A stretch of 64,000 bases of DNA from Edaphochlamys debaryana (lineage: Eukaryota; Chlorophyta; Chlorophyceae; Chlamydomonadales): positions 558,001-622,000 of the forward strand of contig JAEHOE010000061.1 of assembly GCA_016858145.1 (NCBI GenBank). Direction: 5' to 3'. The notes beneath the pieces are model-generated. The model did not search any database and was not told where the DNA came from. It was given only the letters and a program-made list of their open reading frames with translations. Both the position numbers and the translations under genes were made by a program. This document shows, piece after piece, positions 22,336 through 34,400 of the stretch (positions are counted from its first letter, which is position 1; each line of letters begins with the position of its first letter).

Positions 22336-25300
22336 TCAGTCCTGCCACTCGTCACCGCTGCTCTTGCCGCCCGCACCCCCCGCGCGCGCCCGCCTGCCCC
22401 CGGCTGCGGCCGCCCCCGGTCCCCCCAGCCTGCCCCGCGCCCAGGCCAGAAGCCGCGGCGCCGCGAAGGCCCCCACGGCAATGGCCAGGACCAAGGACAG
22501 GAAGCACATGGCCAGACCTGGGGGACGGAGGGAGGAAAGGGGGAGGCGGGTGTAGTCCAAGCGATAGAGAGAACAGGTGGCGGACGTACAGTGCTGTACA
22601 GTGCTGTACGAATATGCCAGACACAGGCACACGGTCAGAGAGGCTTGGAGTAGAGCTACGGGAGGCTCTGTGCTGAGGATGGTCAGGGGCAGAAAGCAAG
22701 CAGTGGTCCAAGATGGTGTGCAATTGCGCAAGCGATTGTCCAACCGCTATCCCACCGATGGCGTGCAGCAGGATCTGCTGCTCCATGTGTGGCGCCAACC
22801 GCCGTACGGCATCTCGCTCAAGAATGGCGGGGTCCGCGGTGTGCCTGCAGGTACGGCAGTGTGCATGTAGCACACGAATCCACTCACGCATCCGTCCAGC
22901 GCTCAGGGTACGCGCGTGCCGCATGGGGGCATGGAGCTGACCGACCCCCCCGGCACTTTACGCCTCAGCCCACCTACCCCTACCCCTACCCCTGCCCAAG
23001 CCCATGCCCCTGCCCCTGGAGCCCCGCACCTGACGCTGATGCTGGTGGCGTTGCGGGCGGATGCGGGCAGGTAGACGCGGCCGTGCACCTGCGGGGGAGG
23101 GGCAGGGTTGGTTGCGGGGATCCTGATCCGGGTCTCAACCGTCAGGAAAAGACCGAGAGCTGCGACGCAGAGGGTGGGCAGTAAACTTGAAGAACGGTTT
23201 CCTCCGGACCCCTGCCCTTCCCCGCCCCTGGACCACGGGGGGAAGCGGGAGCGAGTCGTTGAGCAGCAGTCAGGGCCGGAACACACATGTTCTCATCAGA
23301 ACCAGCGAGCTGGTAATCAGGCGTGTAATCAGGGGCGCCCAGACTCCGCCCCCTCGTCCAGCCGCTTCCACGCCACCGCCTCCCATCACGCAAACCCCAG
23401 GACCGACGCGTCACAAAACACACACGCTTTACCCCCCATACCCCCGCTCCCCACCCACCCACCGTGCTGGCCCCCTCGTCCAGCCGCTTCCACGCCACCG
23501 CCTCCCACCGGCTGTCGGGGCTGCAGCCGGGGCCCCCGCCCGGCTCCTGGGAGAGGCGGTACTGTCCCGTCAGAGGGTCCCGCGCGACCTGGGGCATTCG
23601 GTGGGGAAAGCGCGAGGGGGGCAACAGAGGGCCAAGGACTGCAGATTGGGAGAGCGAGATCGTCCGGGACTGTCAGAGGTACCAGTAACGCGACTAGGAA
23701 AAGACCCTATCGTTCGTGCCCCCTTCATGCTTCCACTCGCTCCGAGCCCATTGCCAGGTTTGGGGCGCCGTGATGGAACCATCAAACCATGCCCCCAGCT
23801 CCCAGCCCTGCTCCCCACCTTGACGCACAGCGCCCAGAAGTACTCGTGTACGAGGCACGTGGAGTCGGGCTGCCACACGCCGTACTGGCCGTACCGGCAG
23901 CGCGCCTCGCCGCCTGCGGGCAGCGGCCCGCGGGGAAGGGGATGTCCGAGATTCAACACTCGTATGCATGTATGCACGTGGACGCATTAGCCAGACTGCT
24001 TCCAGTTTGCCGAGTGTCATGCACGGTGTGGGGACGTGGGGTCACTCTCATGAGCGCGAAAACTGGGGTCGCAGATCAGCTAGGGGTCAGAGCCCGGCGG
24101 AGCTGGGGGGTGCCGCGGAACGGCAGCCCCGCTGGGGCCGACCCGGGCCCGTCCCAGCAGCCCCAGCTCGCCTGCGGCCACGGTGCGGTGGCGGCTGAAG
24201 GCGAGCGGCCCCAGCTCTATCTGCGTGAGGGTGCCCGTGGCATCCTCGGCCAAGAGGGTGGCGGACCGCCCGCGCCGCAGCTCGGGCACGATCTGGTGTC
24301 AGACGGGCGCATGGATGGGTGGATGGGAAGGAGGGGGGGGTGTTATAATGGGATAGTCCGAACAGAGGATCGACAGGAGTGGGGGTGTGTTGTGTGCGAA
24401 GGGGCCTAGGAAGGCAGACGGGCGCATGGATGGGTGGAGGGTTGAGCGGACGGGGGATCAGAGGGAGCCATGCGGACGGCATGGGGTGACGGGCATGGGC
24501 GGGGGGGGGGGCGAGGGAGAGCGAAAGGGGTGGGTTGGGCAGCAAAGCGGTGGCAGGGAAAGAGGTGTGCTGTGTGCGGTGGGGCCCCATAGGACTGCAG
24601 TCACGAAGGCAGGTATGAGGTGCCCGGCCAACGCAGCGCGGCCCGCTCACCGGCGTCCACAGCTTGCTATGCTTGACCGTCTCCTTGTCCATAAAGGGCA
24701 CGTCCCTGCATAGAGTTGGTTGCAGGTTACGTAGTTGCACGTCTGTATGGAACCAAGGGTCTGAACACGGCAGCAACCCCGCTCGGGACCTCAAGCCCCT
24801 GCCCTGTGGGGCCTGCTATCGCACGCCCAGTCGTTGTCGCCGTTCCCCACCCCGCCACCCGCCCACCCGATCTTCCCCGTCCTCACCCGGCGTGGGCCCC
24901 TAGCAAAGCCTCCAGGACTCCCTCGGCCCTGAGGAGGGGATTAGGAGTACGGTAAGGGGCAGAAGCTGAACGCAGTCTAGGAAGGGGGCGGATCACAGGT
25001 GCGCGGCAAGGGTGAGCAGTCCGGGGCACACGGTGAGTCCAGCTGGGGATGTTCGGAGCACAGCCGCTCACCTGAACTCCACGAGGCTTGACTGCGCGAT
25101 CTGGCGTGTACGGGCGTTCGATCCGGGTCGTACGGCATCCTCCTCACCCTCGTACTCTGACCCCGCCGCCGCCTTGGGCTCTGACCTGCGAGGGACCGCA
25201 GCCACACGGTCACCCATTTGCCGTACACCAACCGTACGGCCGCCGGCATAGTTTCGGTACGTCGGTCAAGAGCTCAGCTAGCAGTAACCGCTCTGGTTGC

Positions 25301-27457
25301 CCCATGACGGTTGTTGAAGAGCCACATGAAGTCAAAGATTGCGCCGCCGCAAACTCACGTGGATTCGTACTCCCGTGCCGAGCGCTGCTGGGCCGGGTAG
25401 AGCGGCTTGACGGCCCGCTTGGACGCAGTCACCTAAGGCCGCAGGGGGGGGAGGGGCAGGGGGGTTAAGGCCATGTGCAAACGGGTCTGGCCCACCAGCC
25501 GGCCGGACAGTGGGTCGGTTCCTGTTGCTGGGTGCTGGCATACGCTAGTCAAGTCGAGCCGTGATGCCGGCGGAGAGCCCATGCGGCCCTTGCTGTTTCC
25601 TGCCCCATCCCCAAGCTCGGTCGCGGTTACCTTGGCGCGCAGGGGTATGGGCGCCGCCAGCCCCTCCACGCGGAGGGACCAGGAGGTGGACACGAAGGAC
25701 GCGCGGTGCTGGTCCCACCCTTGCAGGTCTGCAGGGCGAGGCGGGCAGGCGGTGTGAGTCTCGCCAGGGTCTCGCAAGAGGTGGCTTCATGAGCCTGCAA
25801 GGCTGCCGTACACAACGCGTGCACCATTCCGACGTCGTGCACGCAAGTGGCGGCCCCACACGGTCAGGATGGAAAGGCCCATACTACGGAACAAAGCGGG
25901 TAGTACGGCAGTCGGCAGTGCGGTTACTCACATGTGTAGTACTCGTCCTGAATACGGCGGTGCAGGGGGGCGTAGTGGTTTCCGCGGACCAGGTACGCTC
26001 CTGAAGTGGGTTGGGTGCGGGCGCAGAGTAAAAGGCACGCCCGTGTGAATGCGAGCAGGCCGACTGCTCGAGTCGCTCATTCAGTTGGGTTTGGCTTGAC
26101 TTGATTCGGTTTTCGGTCGGCCCCATGTCTGTTACCTGGCCAGACCCTAGGTTGGCTTCGGATTGTTTCGGTCCCTGTCGATCGCGAGGTCTGTCACCCT
26201 GCCAGAACCCACATGCCATGACCTCCTGCCCCCCATAACCCTTCATAACCCTCCATAACCCTTCATAACCCGCACAGGCAGCGCCCCCCCCCCCCCCCCC
26301 CCTCGCCCCCTGCTCGGGCCCCGATGTGGGTTGGGTCCAACTCCCCACCAGGCTCGGCACCCTGCCCCCCCGCGCACTGGCGACCTCACCCCCTGCCAAC
26401 CAGGCCCATGTCTGTTACCCCATGCACCATGGCAGCCTCAAGCCCTCAGCGCCTCACCCCCTGCCACGACGGACAGGGCCAGGCCCACTTGCCTTGCACC
26501 CCTGTCTCAAACCCCATGTCACCTCGCCAGACCCTACACCCTACACCCTACTAGCTGCAAATGATAGCTGCTGTTGCTGAGGTCTACTCATCCTTTGGCT
26601 CGTTTGGGCCTCACAGCCATGAAGCTGTGTAACAATCATCATACCCCCTACCCTGTACCCCATGCCCCAACGCCTCACCCCCTGCCAGCAGGGCCAGAGC
26701 CAGGCCCAGAAGCGCCAATGCCCGCACCGGCGTCAGTTCCTGCGGGTTGGGGCCAGGCAGGGGCTCGCCTGATGCACAGCTGTGCGACTGCCGTGTAGCC
26801 CTTGGGTCCAGGCAGTGGAAAGACGGATGCGCCTTGGGAGTGCACTGTGTGGTGGCCCACCCCACCCACCCCACCCGGCGGGAACAGGGGCCGGGCCGGG
26901 TGCAAACCAATGGGGAACTCCAAACAGCGCATCGCCCAGCCGTGCTCCAGTCGCGGGCTGATCTAAGGATTCTGGCACAGTCTGGCTGGGTCTGGCGGAG
27001 ACTGCAGGAGGCGGAGACTGCAGGAGGCATCGCCCTCGTCTGCCCCATCGCCCTTGTCGCACCCCCAAGCCTTGCTCCTTACACCGCTGATTCAAGGACG
27101 CTGAGACGGCATGAGGTATCGTCGTCGTCCCCCGCCCCACGGCTGAGTCCCACCTGGGATGGGCCGGCCACGCCCGCCGGCGTCGGCATACCAGAGCCCC
27201 AGCTGGAGTGGTGGCCATGAGCCTGCAGGAGCATGCAGCAGCGTGTCGCGGGCCGGTAGACATGGGATTACAGCCAGAGTCGGTTCCGGCTTCGTCGGGC
27301 GTGGGGATGGATGGGGATTCCCCAAACCCGCAACACCCCCACGAGGCTCCGAGAGGCTCGCCTTGACGGGGCGTCCAGCTGCATCTCGCTTTACTGGCCG
27401 CGGCTGTGTGTCCACGAAGATTGTTGCGGAATTCACGTCAACTGGTCGCTGCCGCAT
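22336..27457 (-). CDS. Two-helix membrane protein of unknown family, 435 aa
   Basis: There are fourteen exons: 27457-27362, 27222-27154, 26739-26679, 26000-25932, 25728-25631, 25432-25359, 25185-25072, 24705-24651, 24292-24172, 23913-23819, 23588-23463, 23088-23030, 22844-22756 and 22517-22336 (TGA). All phases agree. One membrane helix lies at about residues 59-80 (PVRALALLGLALALLAGG) and one at about 377-399 (GLAMCFLSLVLAIAVGAF). Between them is a ~300-residue, ordered, non-repetitive domain with aromatic-rich segments such as GNHYAPLHRRIQDEYYTYLQ, SLVEFRDVPFMDKETV, GQYGVWQPDSTCLVHEYFW and WEAVAWKRLDEGAST. This looks like a lumenal or periplasm-side domain held by two helices. The tail is Gly/Ala/Arg-rich. 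I do not recognise the family. Two introns are GC-AG. The first exon (27457-27362) is the least certain. Confidence 0.78.
23348..23385 (-). repeat. Partial copy of an exon's 3' edge (gene 5)
   Basis: The 38 bases match 23469-23506 (offset 121) with a single visible difference, which is synonymous (GCC/GCG). The copied part encodes WEAVAWKRLDEGA. It sits downstream of the true exon in the next intron. Confidence 0.85.
23914..24171 (-). other. GC-AG intron in gene 5
   Basis: The donor GCCGCAG|GCGAGC and acceptor CCCGCAG|GCGGCG share CGCAGGCG. No GT donor in the correct phase exists before the in-frame stop, and the GC donor gives TVAAG|GEARCRYG. The gene's first intron (27223-27361, AAG|GCGAGC) appears to be a third case. 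Confidence 0.6.
26381..26490 (-). repeat. Two decayed copies of the TM1 exon's 3' edge
   Basis: CCTCACCCCCTGCCA at 26384 and again at 26452 repeats the end and donor of the exon at 26679-26739 (CCTCACCCCCTGCCAGCAGG at 26673). The second copy also keeps GGGCCAGGCCCA. The phrase CCATGTCTGTTACC is likewise doubled at 26123 and 26406, so this intron has been duplicated more than once. Confidence 0.7.
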
Positions 27458-28408
27458 GGCCGCGACAGGTTCTCAAGATAGATCTACAAGTAGTGCTGCG
27501 TTTGCAGTAGCACAAGCCGGGAAGAGGTGCGAAGCCGTTCAGCGCGCGAATGGGAACATGCGTCGATGACCCAACGCAGTGCTTCAAAGACTTTGTTAAC
27601 TAATCTAGGCCGTGATATCAAGAGGTATGCGGTCTGTCAAGTGTGGAGTCTCGGGCGGTGTCGGACTTGGCACTCGGGCGGCACGGCACTCTGATGGCAG
27701 AAGGCCGCGCGGGAGAGGGGAGATGAGGCGGCAGCACACTTGCTCTCGCAGCGGCTACATATGGGTCGGGTACATGGGTTGAGCTGTCGGGGGGGGGGGC
27801 AAGGGGAACAGAGCGGGGGTGGGGTTGACACAGGCCCATGGCACGCTGGCATTTTGTAAAGACGCGTCGTTAGGCCTGACCATCGCTCTGCAGTCCCCAC
27901 GTCATTCGTTGCGACTTAGTCCTTAACTCGGGCGGCGGGTTGGACAGGCACAGGAGGGGAAGGCCGGCGCGTGTCCCCGCCGTGCCTGGCAGCCCCCGCG
28001 ATCCCATCGGCTTCCCCACAGGCGCTGTCAGTCCTACGCACGGACTCCTGTTCTCTAGTCGCTCCTTCAGCTCCACACACGCATGCCCTCAACCGCTCTC
28101 ATCACCATTCCATACTACCGCGCTCGCTAGGCAATCTCTGCGCCCGCGTCTTCAGCGCGTCGCGCGCTCCTGAGCAGGCTGCGAGCCGCAATGCTCAATT
28201 GGCAACCTAGGTTGCAGCTGCAATTCCAACATGCAAGCTAGGGCCGCCTGGCGCTGTGGACGCCTGGCGAATTGAGGAAGAATGGCCCTCGTGCCTTTCT
28301 CGTCCGGACCACACGAAGAGGTGCTTTAGCAGCGAGCGCTCTCTCTCCTGTGTATAGTCATTCCAAAACTCGCCCGGACCGACGTGCCGACCTGGCGAGG
28401 ACTCGGCC
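27458..28408. promoter_or_regulatory. Divergent promoter region between genes 5 and 6
   Basis: These 951 bp separate the start codons of the two-helix membrane gene (-) and the eIF2-alpha-kinase-type gene (+). They must hold both promoters and 5' UTRs. I see no recognisable coding sequence, TATA box or repeat array. Confidence 0.5.
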
Positions 28409-31400
28409 ATGGCACGGCCCCCGGGTGCCCCAGAAAGTTCCACCCCACCCCCCGCGAAGCGCCGCGACCGCCTATTCTCTCCGCGATATACACAGCCCCC
28501 CAGCTCTCGAGAGTCGTGCTTCGATTCTGGTGTTACGTCGCAGGGGGTGCTGGATGTGCTGGCGAAAGCCGGCCTGCCATGGAGCCAGGCGGTCGCAACA
28601 GCCGTCCGCGGGGCCCTGGGAGGCCGCGGCCCCAAGTTTGACCAGGTCAAACGCAGGGGCGCCCTGGATCCAGCGCTGGAAGATGACACGGAGGAGGACG
28701 AAGAAGAAGAGGAGGAGGACGAGGAGGAGGACGGGGCAGAGTGGATCGGAGGCCGGGGCGGTCGCCTGGTCGTGAGAGGCCGCCGCACGAGTGGAGGGGG
28801 TGGGGCCATCCAACCCGTCAGGGTGGGTGGATGCCAGGACTTGGGGCGGGGCTTGAGGATGTGTCGTTGACAGTCACACTATCTCAGATGCATCAGGGGA
28901 GATCGCCAAGGGCTCGGAGCCCAGGGGGCATCCGTGCGGGTCCGTTCGTGCGCCACTGGGGGGCTGCAGCCTTCGTGCTGCGTGCTGTGATGCTGTGATG
29001 CAGTGTGCCTTGCGCTTTGACCAACTTGCTATGAGCCTCGGCCCACACATGATCTGCACTGCTTGCCCCGGTCCCAACAGGTTAAAGTAGGCAGGCGACG
29101 CTCCGGACGCAAGCGCGCCAGCGCCAGCGGGAGTGGCGGCGGCGGCGATGGCGGCGGCTTCGGGGCCGGGGCGGCGGCGGAGGCGGCGGTGGCGGGCGGC
29201 CACGGCGGCGGCGCTGCGGCTCTGCAGCCGGGGGCCTGGGGCGGGGCGCTGGGGGGCGCAGTGCCCTTCCACCTCGTGGGTGCGTGGGGGGTGGCGGGTG
29301 CAGGGGTTGGGGAGGGTGTGGGGCGGGGGGCCGGGGGCGGTGGGTGTTGCAACTGTATGGGGGTTATCGTGGCCCACACCTGCAAAACCGAGGGTGTGTG
29401 GGTGCCTTGGGCCCACGGTGTGCCAGGTGTGAAGTTGCTCGGGCGCTTGTGGGATGGGTGGGATGCGCGTGCCCAGTTGCACACCGGTGCACCGGTTGGA
29501 TGTTGGGAGGCTTGGGCGGTGCGAGGTGCGGCGGGGCTTCCCACCCTGCGTCCCGGTCGCGCGGGATTATCAGTGCTTTGGCAGCGGGCGTCCAGGGCAT
29601 GGGGCGACAGGCATGGACAGGCTGTCAGGCACCCATTTCGTTGGGACCTCAAAGCCGGCCTCACGAGGCTCACGCCTGGGGGTTGGGACTGGGGCGGGAA
29701 CGCCAAATGTGCACAGCTGTCCCGGCTCACGCTTTGGGTGGGAGGCTGGGGTGGGAAGGCCACCAGCCTCCTTCGGGCGTCTTCTTCAGCTCCTGTTTCG
29801 CCCCTGGATGGCCCGCTGCCACCACACTGCCCTCCTACGGCGTCTTCATGACTTGGGCCGTCTTCGTCTTCGTCAGGTCCTTCTCCTCTCCATTCCTGAT
29901 CCGCTGCCACACACACACACCCACTCTCCCCACTGCCCCCACCACCACCAGGATCCGCCGAGGGCCCCATCCCCCCTTGAGCCCTCAGCTCCCCGTCTTA
30001 CAGCACACGGCCCCTTCTTCTCATCCCCGCCCTGCCCCGCTGCCCCCGCCCCCGCCAGGCTCCGCCGAGGACCAGTGCTCCGCGGCCGCCCTGGAGCCCT
30101 CACCTCCCTGCCTTGCGCCTCACACGGCCCCTCCTCCTCAACGCCCTGACCCACGGCCCCAGGATCCGCCGAGGGCCAGTGCTCCGCCGCCGCCCTGACG
30201 CTCTCCGTGGCGGCGGCCGCCACAGCCACTGGGTCGGTGCCGCCCGCGCTGCTGCACCTGGTCTCCCCTTACAGGTGGGGTGGGGGCCTCAAGGGAGGAG
30301 GGAGGGATGGAGAGGGACAGGGGGGGAGAGGGATGGGATGGGATGGCCCTTACCGGTGGAGGGGGGGTGGGGTTGGGAGGAGGGGGAGGGCGTAACGCCA
30401 GCGGTGGTGACACGGTATGGGAAGGATGTGCCGAGGGCCGGCAGCGCGAGGCTGTACCGGCATCCTCCCAAGGGTCAACGAGGGCGAGACCGGTCCTCCC
30501 TGCCTTCTTTACCTGACGCATAAGGCCGCCACCCTCCCCCCCCCCGTCAGGTCCCGGCTGGACACGCTGGGGCCCTTGGGCAAGGGCGGATTCGGATCCG
30601 TGGTTGCCGCACGAAGGTACGGCAGGATTGGGGCCTTGGCTTTGGGGCGGGCGGGGTAGGTCGGACAGGGGTTGTATGGACGGCGGTCCGCCCTGCGCTG
30701 CATGCGGCGCCCGTCAGGCAAAACCGTCCGGCAAAACACACACACGCTTCTTCCCCCCGGCCCTCTGTGCTCTGCCCCCCTCTGCCGCCCCTGCGTGTAC
30801 GATCCTTAGGGTGCTCGTCGCTCCGACTCCCCTGCCCACGCGTGTCAGCAAAACACACGCACGCCTCCCTTCTTCCCCTTCTTACCTCTAAATCGTCAAA
30901 GATCACCCCCTTCTTACCCCCCCGCCCCCCGCCCACAGTCGCCTCGACGGCCGCCTGCAGGCCCTCAAGGCGGTGCCCTTCCGCTCCGCGCTGCCGCCCT
31001 GGGCGCCCCCGCAGCGACTGGAGGAGGCGCACTCCCGGCTGCTGAGAGAGGTGTGTGGGGGGGGGAGGGGGAGGAGGGGGGGGGAAAGCAAGCCGGCGGG
31101 GCGGCAAGCAAGCTGGCGGGCGCGTGTGTTTCGGCACGGGGAGGGGGGCATGGCGGTGACCCAGGCACAGGCCCATTGTCAACCCGACGACGAGGTCGTT
31201 TTGTTTTTGCTTCGTTCACCACCACAACCCACCCCTCCCGTTTCCTATGACTCACAGGCCCAGGCCCTGGCCAGTCTGGACGGCTGCGCCCACGTGGTGC
31301 GCCCTACCCCCCCTGCCCCCTGCCCCTACCTATCCCCCTTACCCTCCCTCCCTCCCCCCCTGTCAGGCCCAGGCCCTGGCCAGTCTGGACGGCTGCGCCC

Positions 31401-34400
31401 ACGTGGTGCGCCCCACCCCCCCTGCCCCCTGCCCCTACCTATCCCCCTTACCCTCCCTCCCTCCCCCCCTGTCAGGCCCAGGCCCTGGCCAGTCTGGACG
31501 GCTGCGCCCACGTGGTGCGCCCTACCCCCCCTGCCCCCTGCCCTTACCTATCCCCCTACCCTCCCTCCCTCCCCCCCCTGTCAGGCCCAGGCCCTGGCCA
31601 GTCTGGACGGCTGCGCCCACGTGGTGCGCTACTTCGGAGCCTGGATCGAGCCCGACTGGGGCAAGCTGGGGCAGCAGCTGGTGGGTGGTCGCGTTGGGAA
31701 GGGGGCCTCAAGGCGTCCAGTAAGTCTAGTAACATTTAACGCTAGTAATATCAGCGCTGCAAAAAGGCGTCCAACATTAGGTCTTCGATGCGCTTGTCAG
31801 CTAGATCTTGCACCGGCATGCGGGACGTGGAGGGGGGCAAGCGGGTGGTGGGTGGGGTTAGGCGGGGGTGGAGACGTCACGTGTTCGCTAGGGATTCGCA
31901 GGAGCCATGATCCCTTAGAGGGGGAGGCTGAGACCTGAACAGGCGGCCCCGGGTGTCCATCCCCGCCCCTACATCCAATTGTGCATGCGTCGTCCCACCC
32001 TTTCCCTGCGTCGCCCGCAGGCCCGCGGCGGCGGCGGGCAGGGGCTGTGGGCGGCGCTGGCGGCGCAGGCGCAGGCGCAGGCACAGGGGGGCGGCGGCGG
32101 CGGCGGCGGCGCAGGTAAGCGCAGATGGGGTGGCACTTGTACGGCAACGCAGATGGCCTTCGCTTAGCAAGTATTGCACTTGTGGCATGCAAGATGTTAG
32201 TAGACATCGTCGTGGAGTGTTGAGTTCCGCAGACGCCGATTAGGGTTGCTGTACCAGTACTGTACTGCGGTTGTGGGCATCTGCAGCCGTGCTTGTTAGT
32301 ATATTCCTGAGATGATACGTACCATCGCGTCGTGTGACTCAAACCTCAAGAGGCTGAGTGTTTTCGGCCTCGGATGATTACAACCCATGTGGCAGGTGGC
32401 GACAAAGCCGGCGAGGCAGCGGCGGTGGCCGCCGCCGCCGCGGCGGCGGCGATGGCGGGCCGGCGGGCTGGCAACGCCAACGCCGCCGCTGCGGCTGCCG
32501 TCGCCGCCGTCACCGCCCCCCGCCGCGGCCTGGCTTTCCCTCTGGCCTCTCGCCATAGCTACGGCCGTAGCGGTGGCGGCGCCAGCGGCGGCGGCGGCGG
32601 GGGCAGCAGGAGCGGGCCCAACGGCTCCGCCGCCGTCTCTCGCTCCCCTTCTAGCCGCGGCGGCGGCGTGCATCAGTGCCGTATCCGAGAGGTCTGTACG
32701 GACGAATCCGACGGAGGCGGCGGCGGCGGCGGCTCCGGGGATGAGTCATCCTGGCCTGGCGCCGGCCGTGCTGGCGGCGGCGGCGGGCGCCGTAGCAGCT
32801 CCGGGGCGGGACCTGCAGGGCTGGCGGCGGCGCCGACGCCGGCGGCGGCGGCGGCGGCACGACTGTCGCCATTTTGCGACGCCTCCGTCGCCGCCGCCGC
32901 CGCCGTCGCTGGGGTTCCTGAGAGTGTGGGGAGCTGTAGCCTCAGCAACGCCGTCGACGGCGGCGGCGGAGGCGGAGGTGGCGGCGGAGGTGGCAGCACG
33001 GGCTGGAGCAGTGGCGCTGCCGCGGCGGCGGCGCCGTCCGTGCCGTCGCCAGCCCAGCCCCTCATCACGCTTCCCTCCACCACCACAGAGGCGTCGACTA
33101 TGACTCGTACCAATACGAATTCGAATACGCAATCCTGCTCCCGAGCCTCCCAAACCTGCTACGATCCAAGCTTGGATCCCAGCGCAGACGGCCCCAGCGT
33201 CAGCCAGATCTGGATACCGGGCCCGGCTGGGCCCGACCGGTCCCGCGCGTCCTCGCTGGGCCCCGGCGGGGGGGACCCAGACCCCGGTGCTCCTGGCACT
33301 CCGCGCGCCGCCGCAGCCTCAACTCTCGGCGCTGCCGCGCCGGAGGAACGCTCGTCCAGTGTCGTACACATGCCGCCGCCGCCGGGGGCTGGCGGCAGCG
33401 GCGGGGACCCACCTGGCGGCGCCGCCAGCTCCGTCGCAACCGTCACAACCGCCGCGCGAGCGCATACGAACAGCTCGATGTCGGGTTCGGAGGAGGACGA
33501 AGACGAGGAGTCGGCCACCCAGGCAGGGGAGCTTACGCGGACGCACGCCCAGAGCTTCACGCACACTTTCACGCACACGAGGGGCGTCGAGAGCACCGCA
33601 GGCGAGCACAGCTGGACCTTTGACCGCGGCTCCGGCGGCGGCGGCGGCGGCGGCGGCGGGATCGGGGGCGCTGGAGGTGGCTGGGGCGGCGATGGTGATT
33701 ACAGAGACAGCGGAAGGAGGAGCGGTGGCGGGGCTTCTTCCTCCTCCTCTCACTCGTCGTCGTCCTCATCAAGTTCAGAATCAAGCTCAGGATCTGGATT
33801 TGGATCTGGGTCTGCAGGGGAGGAGGCGACGGCGGATGCGACCCACACCGCCACACGGTTTGGGCCTCGTGACGTCAGCAGCACGGGGCGGGAGCACAGC
33901 TGGACGTTCGACCGAGGCGGTACGACAGGCCCGGCAGTGGGTGCCGTACAGCAGGCGGTACAGTACGGCAATGACACCGCCGCCAAGTCCACCGCGACCG
34001 CCAAGGCGAAGGGCAAGGCGAAGGCCAAGGCGGCGGTTGACATCACGGCGGATACTACGACATCTGGCCCTGGCGGCGGCATCTTTGAGATCGACAGTGT
34101 CACGGAGGGGTTGGACGAGTCAGAATCCGGTGGATCTGGATTCGAGTCCGGGCGAGATACCGAAGACGAAGCGTCGGGCACCAGCGCTTCTAGGAGCAGC
34201 AGCAGCAGCGGCGGCGGCAGCAGCAACTCCGACGGGCACGTGACCCCCGCTCGTCCCGCCGGCGCCCATCGCCGCCGCCACCGCGAATCCAGCTCCGGCG
34301 GTGGCGGTGCCCGCGGCGGCGCCGCCGTCGGGAGCAGCGGCGGCAGCGGCCGCCGCCAGCTGATCCTCTACCCCCGCCAGCAACCCATGCCGGCGCCCCG

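Noticed and set aside
31258..31584. Regular 109-bp repeats as a possible CRISPR array
   Set aside because: Units are head-to-tail with no unique spacers, each holding an exon start and a pyrimidine tract, in a spliced eukaryotic gene.
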